From NCBI GenBank assembly GCA_015350385.1, contig WNKI01000001.1, positions 5,519,523-5,583,522 on the forward strand: DNA of 64,000 nt, read 5' to 3'. Shown here piece by piece: positions 31,845 to 43,756 of this stretch. Position numbers and translations under genes: made by a program. This DNA is from Aculops lycopersici. Its lineage: Eukaryota; Arthropoda; Arachnida; Trombidiformes; Eriophyidae. Below the pieces are notes generated by a model. That model was not told where the DNA came from. It worked only from the letters and a program-made list of their open reading frames with translations, and ran no database searches. The number at the start of each line of letters is the position of its first letter. Within the stretch, counting starts at the first letter, position 1.

Positions 31845-33172
31845 ATGACCAATTTGTGGCGGTCCTCGATTTTGGTAGTTGTGATTGCGGCATTAAGTAA
31901 TCCCATTATCAATAACTGGAGCCAACAACAACCAGGAAGTTTGTTGGTCGGAGGTCAACAAAATGGTGAGGTTTTGGTCTCTGGTTCATCACAAATGAAC
32001 AACCAATACCAAATTGCTAACAACAACCGTAAGCAAATAAACCGGCGTCATTTATTCAACATCATCGGTGCTAGTGCTCAAACTCGTGATTCAATTGCGA
32101 TAGAAAACTCAACTCTTATCACTGTGTTTACATCGACCAACACTGCCACCAATAGATCTAGTCGTCAGGTGGCAAGTTACGATGACGTTAGCGCCAAGAC
32201 CGCCGATGATGTTTATGGAATGAATGACAGTGACGGTCAAAGCAAAGGCTCTAGTGGCAATCAGGTCAAAACTATCCAGTATCTCAATGTTAACGGTCAA
32301 CCAGTCTTAGTTCAATTCACCTATGTAGGTCCACCAAAAATTTTGCCCATCGCCACGGCGGATAGCTACCCGGAAGGATCAACGATCAATCTAATTTGCA
32401 CGGTTTCTGGAGGCCAGAGGAAAGGATTAACTTTGGGCTGGATCAAAGATGGGCGCCAGTTGACGGAGGATCTCGTTGGGTACTCTACCAGTGATGGGCC
32501 AAATGATCTGGCTAATGTATCGATCGAGAAAACAGGAGTGGATATTTCCATTTTGCGTATCTCGAATGCAACCCACGCAAATTCTGGTCGTTTCACTTGC
32601 ACAGCCAAGAATCCTCTAGGTGAGGATTCAACTTCTGTCAATATAGTCATTAATGGTGAGTGAGTGATTCTTCTACCCTTTAACTCAATTACTTGGGATA
32701 TTAATCGAAAGAAATTAATCTGGGGTGTCACGATACCTAACCTGATATGATTGCAATATTCTCGATCCATCATTTCAATATAGTTGAACTCAAGTGGAAC
32801 AAGCTACCGACTGATACTGAGATTGGACTCGGCAAGGATCTCACCATCGAGTGCGACGCAGTCGGTCAACCAGAACCCCAAGTCAGCTGGTTCAAGCATC
32901 CATCTGGATCAATCTCGAACAAATCGTTTGGCAAATCCAAATCGACGAATGGTAAGTGTTAAAGAGGGTCGTTGTACATAACGAAAGCTAATCTAACCTG
33001 CGTTACTCTCTGACCAATCAAGACACAAACTCAGGTAAGGTGGTTGCTATCTCGCAGAGCAAATTTCTCAAGATTTCCAGGGCCCAAAACAAGGACTCAG
33101 GCCTCTACGAATGCCTGGCTCGTAATGGAGTTGACCAGGATCTGAGGCGTATCATCCAGGTCAAGGTTAGGG
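31845..33172 (+). CDS. Dscam-like two-Ig 5' cassette 2 (three exons)
   Basis: Exons: 31845-32655, 32784-32951, 33023-33172, all introns phase 1, 376 residues. ATG 31845 replaces a TTG at 31833 and gives a clear signal peptide (MTNLWRSSILVVVIAALSNP). A Ser/Asn/Gln-rich stretch (about 25-155) precedes Ig1 (about 162-270), which has PPKILPIATAD, LICTVSGGQ, LGWIKDGR and SGRFTCTAKN. Ig2 has IECDAVGQPEPQVSW and DSGLYECLARNGVDQDLRR. Exon borders match cassette 1 exactly, including an ACACAAA start of exon 3 and a GGTAAGTA donor at the end. The two are clearly paralogous, and cassette 2 lacks the long inserts of cassette 1. Splicing to a distant constant region (Ig3, FNIII, membrane segment) is inferred from the sDscam pattern; no such exon is in the window. 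A UBE2Q gene on the opposite strand starts 313 bp further on. Confidence 0.72.
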
Positions 33173-33315
33173 GTAAGTAATCTAGTTATTCGTGGTATAG
33201 GAGTTTCATTTTTCAGCCAAAGGATCACTCAGGTAACAGGGACGCTCTGGCGCAGAGGTATCTATGTGCATTCAAAATCAATACTGTGATAAGTTATTGC
33301 TCAAAGCTAATACAA

Positions 33316-33321
33316 AATAAA
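33316..33321 (+). terminator. Poly(A) signal AATAAA after cassette 2
   Basis: About 140 bp after the terminal cassette 2 donor. It would support an unspliced, prematurely ended transcript. Confidence 0.45.
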
Positions 33322-33350
33322 TCTACATGTATATGTAGTCACAATTACAA

Positions 33351-33356
33351 TTTATT
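33351..33356 (-). terminator. Poly(A) signal of UBE2Q
   Basis: TTTATT on the plus strand, i.e. AATAAA on the minus strand, about 130 bp after the UBE2Q stop. Confidence 0.5.
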
Positions 33357-33484
33357 TGTGTGGATCAGTTGTTCATCAAGTGTGTGAGCTACAATATGAT
33401 TATACTTCTTACTGTTCGTCTCTTACTTCGTGTTCTTCTCGTCTTTCATCTCCTTCTAAATGGATAAGTGATTGAACGACTAGC

Positions 33485-34912
33485 TCAACCATCAGCCTTA
33501 GGCGGAGTGTACCAGCCATTCTTTTCGTGGATCTGTGATAGTGACTTGAATGTAGCTTGGGCCTTCTGGAACGTATAGACTCCATGCGCCGACTTGAGAT
33601 TGGCCAGATTGACTCGCGCCTTTCCCTTGACTAATGTGGCCGCAATTTGCATTATCAAGGCCTCGATGGTGTAGGCACTGCTCCATCCTTGCTTAGTTAG
33701 TAGCTCCATACAAATAGCGCCACCGTTGAGCACATAACCACCATTTAAAACCGGATAGACAATTCTAACAAATGGTGGCACGAATGGATAATTATCCTTG
33801 AATGAGATGTGTAACATAATGTGGTCCTTGCCACCCTTCTCTTTAAGTTGCTTTAAATCGTTGTGCAATGGACTCTCTGGATCGACAATAAAGAGTTTAA
33901 CATTCCATTCGTAGAGACTATCATCAACTAGCTCAACTGTATAAACTCCGCCCTTGAAAGCATCTGATTTGTAAACCTCTCTCAATTCCTTCATCAATCT
34001 ATCAGTTGCTTGTACGGATCCATATGGCGAGCCTTTCATGTAACTGTCGCGTTGAAGTTGGCGCAGCTTTTCCAACTTTGCATAATGCTCCGAGCTCAAA
34101 CCATCGTCCTTGCCCTTGATTGCCATTTGAACTCCAGGTTCATCATCCATCTCAATGTGAATGTCATCATCATCATCCTCGTCGTCATCCTCAATGGTGA
34201 TCACCTCTGGCTCGCTATTATGATGCTGTTGTTGTTGTTGGGTTTGTTGATTAGAATTGGACGTATAAGATGAGCTCGACATGGACGAGGAGGAGGACGA
34301 AGCCGAGGAAGTTGTGTTGGTGTTGGTGGTTGTAGAGGTTGAAGTCTGAACAGATGATTGTTGAAGCTGGCTGTTCAAATGTGATGGGTTGTTTTGGTTG
34401 TGGTGGTTGTTTTGGTTATGGTTGTGTTGGAGCTGGTACTGGTGGTTGTTTGGGTGGCTATCGTTTAATCGTTGCTGAGGATCTATAGGTTGTGACGAAG
34501 GTGCAAGTTGGTAGTGCTCTTGCTCGAGTTGTTGGTGTTGTTGTTGTTGCTGTGATGGTGGGCTTATTCGTTCCAATTCCACTGGCACTGGTAAATCATT
34601 AAGTTGAGACAATTTAATTACTAGAATTCTAACTTGATCTAAAATAAAATTATCACTACCTGAGGTGGTACTCAGTTGTTCAACAATAGAGCTAATCTGT
34701 GGGTCGTCCGATTCAGAGAACCAAACCGGCGGACTTGAGGGATAGACTTCGGTGATGTTGGCGAAGATAACTTTTTGTTTTCCACTTGCATTTATATAAC
34801 AGCAGCTGATCTCGTCCACATTGGCTGTTAAAATTCTAAACCGTTCGTGGGCTTGAGGAAAGAGAGTTTCAAGTAGACGAATGTCCTGCTTTAGCTTGTT
34901 TAAGCAAGCCAT
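33485..34912 (-). CDS. Ube2q: UBE2Q-type ubiquitin-conjugating enzyme E2
   Basis: 475 residues. An N-terminal RWD-like domain (about 1-125, ending ILVIKLSQLNDLP) is followed by a Gln/His/Asn/Ser-rich linker (about 130-235), an acidic run (about 240-260), and a C-terminal UBC fold (about 280-465). The UBC part has LMKELREVYKSDAFKGG and VELVDDSLYEWNV, then FKDNYPFVPPFVR and GGAICMELLTKQGWSSAYTIE, which is the UBE2Q version of the active site. Catalytic Cys is C401. As in the subfamily, the canonical HPN is replaced. The enzyme takes ubiquitin from E1 as a thioester and passes it to substrates. Vertebrate UBE2Q1/2 are about 375-420 residues; the excess is in the linker. No intron. Confidence 0.93.
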   Translation of the reverse strand: MACLNKLKQDIRLLETLFPQAHERFRILTANVDEISCCYINASGKQKVIFANITEVYPSSPPVWFSESDDPQISSIVEQLSTTSGSDNFILDQVRILVIKLSQLNDLPVPVELERISPPSQQQQQHQQLEQEHYQLAPSSQPIDPQQRLNDSHPNNHQYQLQHNHNQNNHHNQNNPSHLNSQLQQSSVQTSTSTTTNTNTTSSASSSSSSMSSSSYTSNSNQQTQQQQQHHNSEPEVITIEDDDEDDDDDIHIEMDDEPGVQMAIKGKDDGLSSEHYAKLEKLRQLQRDSYMKGSPYGSVQATDRLMKELREVYKSDAFKGGVYTVELVDDSLYEWNVKLFIVDPESPLHNDLKQLKEKGGKDHIMLHISFKDNYPFVPPFVRIVYPVLNGGYVLNGGAICMELLTKQGWSSAYTIEALIMQIAATLVKGKARVNLANLKSAHGVYTFQKAQATFKSLSQIHEKNGWYTPPKADG

Positions 34913-35881
34913 TGCTAAATAATTTCAATGGTACTAATCCTTCTCCTCTTTGGTTGCACGCCTCCAAAAATATTCGGTAAGTTTGTTTGGTTGATTGTTT
35001 GGTCCAATTTAGTCTTCCACTTTTAAACTTGGAAATCTTGAAATTCCTAACGTCTCACTGGTTGCCGCTAATGGTGTTAATGGTGCTTGTGGTGGTGCTT
35101 TTGTTAACAATTCTTCTCTCGATTAAATGGTGAGTGAATCATACATACAGTCTGAGAATCGAATCATCTATCAATATATAATATATTTTGCGAGCTAAAT
35201 GTGAAATGTTATTGTTGTTGTTGCTGATGGTGTTGCTGTTGCCACTGCCGCTAATTTGGCTCCGCCGTCTCTTACAGTTTCGTCACCTTGAGATGTATGC
35301 AATATAATAGAAATTCTATCGATGAGGTTGAAGATTTAGAGACAAATAGTTCAATTAAAGACAACTAAACCCTCTTGGTCTCATGCCCGTTTCTAGAGTT
35401 CAATAAATGGAATTTAGTTGTTGCTGAATAGAAATGTTTGAATGGAAAATGATATATTTTTACTTCTTTAGATCGAAGAGTTTCTCGCAAGTGCAGTAAA
35501 TTAGAGGATGGCGAAATACAAGAGGAAAACATCGGCTACGATGGCGACGAAAACGAATGCGACGACGACAACGTCGACGGCGACGAGTGCGTTTGAGATT
35601 AAAATTGGGATTGCAAACCCCAGGAGGCAACAAACAATGAGCGACGGCGCAAGCCCACACAGCCTTCCCCGTATGGCGGCTGTGGTAGAGCCAATGGCGA
35701 CGGCAACGACGACTACGACGGCGGTGGCGCCGGAGACTGTGGCCGCCGCACTCTCTGTGAACTTGCGGAGTGCGGTAGTCGGGCTGGCAAAAGCAGGAGA
35801 AATTGCATAGCACACAGCCAGTTGAAGGCAGAGAGACTGAGAGAAAAAATGCCCCTCTATTTCCAATTCCAATGCGTCTCC

Positions 35882-35884
<3 letters not shown>

Positions 35885-35921
<37 letters not shown>
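35885..35921. repeat. TC dinucleotide microsatellite
   Basis: About 18 TC units, then TG-rich sequence. Confidence 0.85.
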
Positions 35922-35925
<4 letters not shown>

Positions 35926-36824
35926 GTGTTCGTGTGTGCTTACGTCTGTCTGTATCTGTTTTGTTTGCGAGAAGTTGAGTTGAATGTAATGCATGCATTC
36001 TGATCGAAATGAAACGTCTCGCAACTGCTTAATAATAATTTCCCCTCCCCTCTGCAGAAAAGACGTTTTCTCGAGGGGAACGCAGAGGAGTTGTGTGCCG
36101 CACTCAGGTTTTGAGACTTGAGTCTCGTTGTAAGGCAACCACTGTCGCCAGCCAACAACAGAGTGCCACAAGCGCCCGCTCAGCCTTTCTTCTTGTCCTC
36201 GTTGTAGCATAGCCGTACCAAATCGGCTTCACCTCCACGAGCACAATAGCATCAATAGTTTTGTGCGTTGCTCAAGCGGAAATAACATTAGTTTTCCATA
36301 AGGTGTCGCGAATGTAAATTCGACTTAATATGTAAGGCTGTTTTGAGACACAACAGATGTCCCAAGCGACATCTTGCCATCACGCGTCGCCTTTGCAGAC
36401 AGTATTTCATCATGCTTCGTGCAAACCAGTCGAAACAACAACACCGCTACCATCACTAAGTACCTAGTAATTATAAGTATATGTAAAATATATCATGTCC
36501 AAGTTGAGTCACCCAACTTGAATCGAAGAGTGAACAGCTGAGAATGAGCGAACTATGTTTTCGCGCCGTCACCGTGTAAACAAACTCCCAATTAGCGAAG
36601 TTCTCCCAGCGAAAGTTAGTGCATCTCTTTGCGCGCTAGATGCTTATGGCCAGCAGCAACTTTTTGCGATGAAGACGAAAGCTAGGAAGCTCTAGGTACA
36701 CATGATCTTGTTTAGCTTACTCTTTTCCAATTAGGTTAAAGGTTTAAATTAATTATGAATGCACATCTTAGCTTAAAAAATTGTTATGATCACACGCAAG
36801 CAATCAGATGGCAAACCGTCTACT

Positions 36825-36854
36825 GTCCAATAGTTTGAAAGTCAACTATTGGAC
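36825..36854. repeat. Perfect inverted repeat, 11-bp arms, 8-nt loop
   Basis: GTCCAATAGTT, loop TGAAAGTC, then AACTATTGGAC. Confidence 0.7.
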
Positions 36855-38008
36855 TTTCCTACTATTCGGGCAAGGATCACATATCAACTTTAATGACCAA
36901 TCACATAGGTTACCGGCGAATGCGTCATTTGGCCGTATTAAGGATTGCAGGTTTAATCAAGTAGGAGTTTGCACGCAATAACAAACTGCACTCCTCTAGA
37001 CTACTAGACTCAAGTAATTGTGAGGTGAATTTTCGCCTCGCTATGGTCGAGTGGTCTGAAGGGTATCGTGAGAGAGTTGGTTGGAATTGTTTCTTGAATA
37101 AAAGAGCAAAAAGCTAGAGACAAGATGGTTTGGATTCTAAACGATTCTCGTGCGACATTGAGTTTTTTGAGGAGGATCCTGCATTTGCCGAAATACCCGA
37201 ATTATAAAGCATAGGATTGAGGCCTCGGATGAGGCTAGACAGGTTGAGATAGCAGCAACCATCTTGTAGCATGCGAGATTAATTGATAGGGGAGCAACAG
37301 GTTCATGATCCCCATTGATTATGTCTCCAGATAGACATGCGCGCTAGCTGCGATAGCCTGGTCATTTCCTCTCCAGAGCAAACCAATGATTCATACAAGA
37401 TCTGTTAAACCGATATTATGGTCCTGAGGTGAGCCATCATGAGTTGTGATCTAAATAAATAAATAGTTTGTATCGAATCTAGGACTATCAACTATTGGAA
37501 CTTAGGACATGAATCAAACTCGTGTCAGACCAATATGAAGAGGTAATTGGATGCTATTGTCATAATCGACCTGAACTGAGTCGCACATCTTGTTTTATTT
37601 AGTGTGACTTTTCGCTTCGTATGTCCGCCTATCTGTTCGTATCTCTCATTTATCGTCGTCATTTCTATATATACACAACACACTCTTCCGTTAGTATATT
37701 CAAATCTGTTCTTTTTTTTCAAATGCTTGAATGATTGGAACAAAATCCGGAAGTTATTTTGAACAATATAATATATCGTAGACCACATCGAGTCAATATA
37801 AAATTTGTTAATATCAATATGTCTTCCTAGTGCAGTCAAGGCATCAATAGAAAATACCTGTGAACTATCCCTCTGTTTCTCTCATCCAGAAGTCGATGGA
37901 TCATGTTGCTGAGCTGATTATTTTCTCGCTAGATGATCAACCCAAGAGAGTGAGGACCAAAATAGACAACTCATTAGTCTTATCACTGAAGATTACCGGG
38001 CAGGTTTT

Positions 38009-40732
38009 TTAAGGGTACCTATTGAGGGTGTTGAAACATTCATTTGTGTAAGAGAAGCCCTTGAATTCATCCTGATTGATGGTCTTCAATACTTCAGGAT
38101 TGATTGGCGTTAGGATCGGCTCCTCTTTCAGGAAGTCGATGTCAAAATTGCTCACATCGCGTGCGTTTTTCTGTGTTCGGCATTCAAGATTTGACAGGGG
38201 TAGATGTTAGTTTCATTCTCTTGGGTTCAAAAATATGAGATTACTCGGGTTGGTGAGGAATCTTTATACTCACAATCTTGGGCTTGAACGGTGGTTTCAC
38301 CTTCTTAGCCTCCAGGGCTCGCCAATCGATGTCCTTGAAGAATGGATGGTCTAAGATTGCCTGCTCACCTCCTTGGCTAGCAACACAACCCAGTCGCCTG
38401 CTGACATTTTTGGTCATGAACTAGTGTTTGTGTAGGAAATGATGGAGCCTGGTGGTTAGTTTTACATAATCAACAAAAACAATCGAAATAAGAATCTAAC
38501 AAGTATCTTGATAATAACTTACCCCTCTCAATATTGATACAGCCTCACGACTTAGCCAAACAGGGTAGAGCACATCTTCGTGACAGATGGCCTCGAAAAG
38601 TGCGTCCTCGTTTTCAGCTTCGAATGGTGGTTGACCTGTTGGATAGAAGTTGTGGATTTTGAGTTAGTCGCCTAGCTATCGAATGTCACTCTTCTCTCAT
38701 CACACGCATCCAAGTATTCAAACTTACCCGCAACCATCTCATACATAAGCACACCAAGTGCCCACCAATCAACAGATGGACCATACTCTAGATTCTGTAG
38801 AACCTCTGGACTGATATAATCTGGCGTCCCACAAAATGTGGTCGTGGTGGCACCACCAAGGATGCCCTCTTTGCACATACCGAAATCGGCGATCTTGCAA
38901 TGGCCTTCGCTATCCAATAATATATTATCTAATTTGAGATCTCTATAGATTACACCTTGTTTGTGGAGAAACATTAGAGCTAGTGTTACTTCGGCGGCAT
39001 AAAATCTCGCCCGACCTTCATCAAACTTTCTGGCCTTTTGAATTTGGAACATAAGATCACCACCATTAACATATTCCATGACGAAGAATAGTCTATCTGG
39101 TGTTTGGAAACAACAGTATAATGCGGTCAAAAATGGATGCTTCGCCGCTAGGGCCAATATTCGCTTTTCAGTCATTGTACACTCAACATCATCATCTTGA
39201 ATGATAACGTCCTTCTTTAAAATTTTCACTGCAAACACCTCATCTGTATCCTTCAATTCAGCTAATATCACCACACCAAATGAGCCTTTGCCAATAACCT
39301 TGATGAAGTTGAAATTGTCTGGCGTAAACTTACGCTGATTCATAAGATCATCGCCTACTTGTCCACCAACCTGAGGAGCGCGCGACAATGGCATCAAGCC
39401 AGCATACGAGCTTTCTAGTTGTGGCGTCGATGGTGGCAGGGGACTGATGAGTGCACTAGTCATCAGAGATTGTTTCATATTTTTAGATTGTAACAAATTA
39501 TCTTCGGCTTGACCGGGGCCTTGTTTTAGCGATGACCTCTTGGAGTCGCGAAGTGTAAGTCGATGTAGTGTCGAGCTGATATGTGATGTCAGGGACTTTT
39601 GCTGCTGGCTAGCACCTGTGGCATCTAGTTGACTTTGGCCAGCATACTTGGCCCCTGATATATCCAACTCCAAGTGGCTACTATTGCCGCCCGATGAAGA
39701 GGATGTTGATGAAGTTGTGGTGGCCAACGAGAGGGACGAAGACATTCCACCTGTTGGCGACTTGCTACCGGCCGAAATGGCCGTAATTGAGGTGACGCCA
39801 GAGGATGTCGTTGATTTGACTCGCGTTTCATGATTGATTCTATCACTTGTCTTGCCTATCTTCAACAGAGTTTCAGCCAACTGCTTCTGATCTACTCCAC
39901 AATTATTGGGAACATTCTTTTTGCACTTGTAATGGATACTGATACCACAATGCTCGTGGACACACAATAGACCTTGCTTATATAATCCATAGATTAGCGA
40001 GCCGCAATGATCGCAAAAGGTGGGCTTTTTGAAGGAATGTTCAGCAAAGGTGTGAGGTATGTTCATTCCAAAGCGACTTGAACCAGTTGCTTGCGCAACC
40101 AGCGAATCACCTTCGTGAGCATCCTTGTTGCCTGGACACCTAGTGACCACCAGCTGGTGGCATCGTTTATGGCATACAAGTGTACAAACTTGACACTGAT
40201 AACCCTGCTTGCCAACGCCCCATATGAAGTCCTTACAATGCGAACAAAAAGTTGGCTGCTTCAGGATGGTTGCCATGAAGCGATGGTCGTTGACTATGTG
40301 AACTCGCCTCCTAACGGCACCGCGACGTTTGTTGAGCAAACCATGGCGCTCGGTAAATTCGCGCGCCTGAGTTAGGGGGCCCGGTGGCGTACCTGCTGGA
40401 CCCCCCGCCGGGCCAGGTGTAGGCGTCGCCGAGTTATTGACAGAGGCATCACCTGAATGCGATTGGCCCACCTGCTGTCTTGGCGAAGTGGGCGACTGGT
40501 GGCCAGACGTGGATCCACTAGGATAATAGACCGGTTGCTGCTGGTGTTGCGGCTGTTGTTGTGGCTGCTGTTGGTTTAAATAGTAGTTGGCTAAAGGATT
40601 TAAGGAGCCCGGCTGCGAGCTAGACACTGGCGACTGGTCGCCCTGTGGACTGGGCGTTAATTGAGGCGGGCTAAAGCTGCCAGCCTGTTGGTAAAATTGC
40701 TGTTGTGGTTTTTGGTTCTGATTTGGATCCAT
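38009..40732 (-). CDS. Pkc98E: Novel-type protein kinase C (epsilon/eta-like), no C2
   Basis: Four exons: 40732-38728, 38635-38523, 38420-38274, 38170-38009, giving 808 residues; the introns are 92-103 bp. The order is a Gln/Pro/Ser-rich N terminus (1-125), pseudosubstrate RRGAVRRRVH (about 133-142; Ala in the phospho-site), C1A and C1B zinc fingers (about 146-196 and 220-270, HxxxxC...CxxC spacing intact), a long Ser/Thr-rich linker, and a kinase from about 471. The kinase has GKGSFG, VAIK-type AVKILKK, YRDLKLDN, DFG and the activation loop TTTTFCGTPDYISPE. The C tail has the turn-motif LTPINPE and hydrophobic motif FKGFSY. Identity to the PKC-epsilon/eta group is clear. The kinase is activated by diacylglycerol at membranes. 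The C2-like domain expected before the pseudosubstrate is absent from the exon and is not seen upstream. Confidence 0.92.
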
Positions 40733-41201
40733 TTTGAATATTTTTACTGAGCTTTTGTGCTTTTGGTAATAAAGAGTTACAATAAATATTTTGATTCCTT
40801 GAATGATCTTTTAGTCGATATAAGTTCTAAATTATAGCTCATAAGTTTATAGCAATTATAGCCCAAATTCTTATAGTTGTAATATTGTTATTAATAATAT
40901 TGTTATATTCTATATTAGAAGTGATTAATTTCAAGCGTTATAGTAGATTCTTTGCTGTTAGTTCATGCTGCATATCACTCATTTGTCCTTGTTGATGGAG
41001 TCACTAGGGTTAATCGACTAGCTAATAATAGTGTGGCAACAATAATGATACTAATGATGATCTAATCAGAAGAACAACAACAATATATAGCAACTGATTC
41101 TTTGAATATAAGCGATACTCTTTTACTTCTCGGGGACCAACTATCTAATATTTTAAGCTACTTATAGCCACGGCAACATGATAGTTACATAATAACGATG
41201 A

Positions 41202-41225
41202 TTATAATAATAATTATTATTATAA
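41202..41225. repeat. Perfect 24-bp AT palindrome
   Basis: Arms TTATAATAATAA and TTATTATTATAA with no spacer. It is simple in composition. Confidence 0.6.
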
Positions 41226-42418
41226 CAGGCAATAGAGTTAGCTGGTTAGTTTTCCTAGTGGTTGCTTAGGTCTAGTCTAATGAAATATAATCTAGTCTTT
41301 CTGTCTATCTATGTATCCATTAGAGTTCCACTTCTCCCTTTGATCTACTAAGCAACCAGGTTTATCGAGAGTAAATTGCTCTGGTCCAAATTTGGTCCTC
41401 ATAGTAGTGAGTTGAGTGCTGAATATGCGCAATCAATTAGTTCTTACTTCCTATTGTGTGTCTGTTTGTTATAGTGATTTTCTGTTTGATTTGTATGGTT
41501 GGTACTGTTTGCTATTCACTTTTTGCCTTGGTGATGGCATCTAAGAAACTCGACCTATTCTTTTATAGATATATATATATATTAATTTATATTAATAAGT
41601 CTATGTATCTTGAGTGTAGAAGGCTGCTTATTTTGGAGCGCAAATTAGTTGACATCTTCATTCATGAAAATTTATCATAAATACTTGTATGGCGAAAAGA
41701 AAAAGACTGAAAGCTTGATTTCCGCTTGATTTAGCCTCAAAAATCTCTCAAGATCTACTAAAGCAACTTCAAAATAGTTTAGTGGACTTGAAGCAAATTT
41801 GTTTCGCTTACATTGAGAACAGTTATGCTCTATTTCTCTTACTAGAAGCCCACGAGGCGCTCGCTATAGAAATTGAAGCCACCACCGTCGTCTTGGTTGT
41901 CGTTGACGTCGTAATCGCCGCCTTGAGTTTGCGGTAAATGTGTTTAGATTTGCAATTTTTGTTGTTTCTCTGGTTGGTTCAGTTTACCGTTGATTCTGCA
42001 TTAACAGCAAATTATTATTAAATTTTTTATTATTATTCCATCCAACTATCTGTCGCGGCAAATTTTTGCAACACAACAAACCACTATCGAGCTCAATGCC
42101 TAGCGGCTGGTTGAAAACTCGGCTACATTCGCTCGTTCGTTTTCTCTCTTTCTCTCTCACCTCTTTGGCTTCTTTACTTCTATTTCTATCTATATTTCTG
42201 GCTTTAGCTCTCTTCACGTCAAGTTAGTTTATTTGGGATTTGAGTGGTCGTCGTAAAATTTGTTCGCATTTATTGTGTCGGCCACTAGTGCTGTAAGGTT
42301 TGTTGTTGTTGTCGTGGTCGGTTGCTCCACTGTCGTCGTCGCCGCCGCTGCCGCTACAGCTGCTTCTGCTGGCGTTATACTAATTGGAGTGAAAGCGCAC
42401 CAAGCGAGGGAAAGAGGG

Positions 42419-42421
<3 letters not shown>

Positions 42422-42457
<36 letters not shown>
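42422..42457. repeat. GA dinucleotide microsatellite
   Basis: About 18 GA units. Further CT tracts are at 42599-42617. Confidence 0.85.
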
Positions 42458-42460
<3 letters not shown>

Positions 42461-43644
42461 AAACACACGGCGACCCGACGACTGGCTAGCTGGCTATCGA
42501 TGGTGGGCCCACTACTAGCGAGCGAATTTACACAGAAACATACACACACGCTCGTATATACACACACATACACACTGAAGCAGAAGCTCAGTCAGATTCT
42601 CTCTCTCTCTCTCTCTCACTTTTACACGCAACTTTGCCTTCGTCGTCGTCGTGGTTGTTGTGTTGAACCAGCGAACTATCGAAAGAAATACAGCGAACAG
42701 TTCTCCTGACGAATGTATGCCCGTTGGCGAGGCGCAGAGTTGAGAACGAAGAGAGATTGTTCTGCGCTAGCGAGCGAATTTGCCAGTATAAAACACACAC
42801 TCACTCTCTCTCGCTCACACATACAAACACACGACGCATAGCGCGCCATAGGCACAGCAGATAGAGACAGAGAGAGAGAGACAGAGAGAGTGAGCGAACG
42901 AAGCGGAGAGACGAGCCAGCGAATATGGCGACGAGGGCCGCCATTGCTGCCGCTATGGGCGACTGGCTGGCGCTGGCCTGCAGCACAACAAAGAGGCGCG
43001 CTCACAAACAGAGGGGTGCCAGGCGAATTGAGTGAGTCGAGTTGCGTTGCGTTGCGCCGAGTTGAGCCAGCGAGCGAACGGTCTGCGCGCTCGCTAGCCG
43101 AATCTAGGTTGCAGCGCGCACAAGTTCGCCAGCGAACTCTTGCGCACCAGCGAACTGCTGGTGCTATGCGAATCGCAACGCCAGCGTACAATTGGAGCGC
43201 GTCCAGGAGTCTGCGTCGCGCATGCACTCGGACCAAACTAGACGGACGACGGATAGGTAGGCGAGACAACGGGTTGCAATGGAAGCTTTTGCGATTCCTA
43301 GGAGGCATCGGACAACAGTGACTGTCCCGCCCCCCTGGTTGCGAACCACTAGCGACCATGCAAGCATTCGCTCAGTCAGCCCCTGGGGCCCGCGAGCCAG
43401 TCAATCCCGATTTCACCGATACCGATGACGAGCACGACAACTCCTGCCACCTTGGCCACTAAAGCTGAGCCCGCGAACAAGTGCGCCTCCATTGATTTGG
43501 GTGCACCATACTCGTGCGCCGCTCCTATGTGTGTTTGTGTGCAAACTTTTTGCCCTGTATGTGTTTGCATTGCGGCGCACAACAGCCAGCACTAAATCCC
43601 ATCCGCATTACAGAGCCGCGAGCGCCTTGGCTCTGGCGGCAACA

Positions 43645-43669
43645 GCCACTACCATGAGGCGGTAGTGGC
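43645..43669. repeat. Perfect inverted repeat, 9-bp arms, 7-nt loop
   Basis: GCCACTACC, loop ATGAGGC, then GGTAGTGGC. Confidence 0.55.
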
Positions 43670-43756
43670 GTGCAAACAGTCACTGCCGAGTCGAACATAC
43701 TCTCTCACAAGTTTCCCCGTAGAAGACACGCACACGAACTCACAATCTCGACGCCG

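Larger units (their letters stand above)
33173..33484. other. Cassette 2 donor and convergent 3' ends
   Basis: If the terminal donor is not used, translation adds Gly-Lys and stops at TAA 33178-33180. An AATAAA follows at 33316-33321 on the plus strand. On the minus strand the UBE2Q poly(A) signal is at 33351-33356. A short secreted two-Ig isoform is therefore possible. Confidence 0.5.
34913..38008. other. Intergenic region, UBE2Q to PKC
   Basis: No supported gene. A minus-strand ORF at 35501-35872 is Val/Ala/Ile-rich and lies opposite an equally low-complexity plus-strand frame (35508-35810), so neither is convincing. 35885-35921 is a TC repeat and 36825-36854 a hairpin. The words CAACTATTGGA recur at 36843 and 37488. 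At 37045-37110 there is a weak tRNA-like A-box but no cloverleaf. Confidence 0.4.

Noticed and set aside
35501..35872. Hydrophobic 123-codon minus ORF
   Set aside because: It is the reverse of a low-complexity GAC/ACG stretch. Val/Ala/Ile bias explains its membrane-like look, and the opposite strand is also open.
37045..37110. tRNA-like segment with TGGTCGAGTGG
   Set aside because: It resembles an A-box, but there is no matching B-box and no acceptor or anticodon stem.
42229..43367. Several ORFs of 60-227 codons on both strands
   Set aside because: They translate GA/CT repeats and Arg/Ser-rich sequence, overlap each other, and have no domain.
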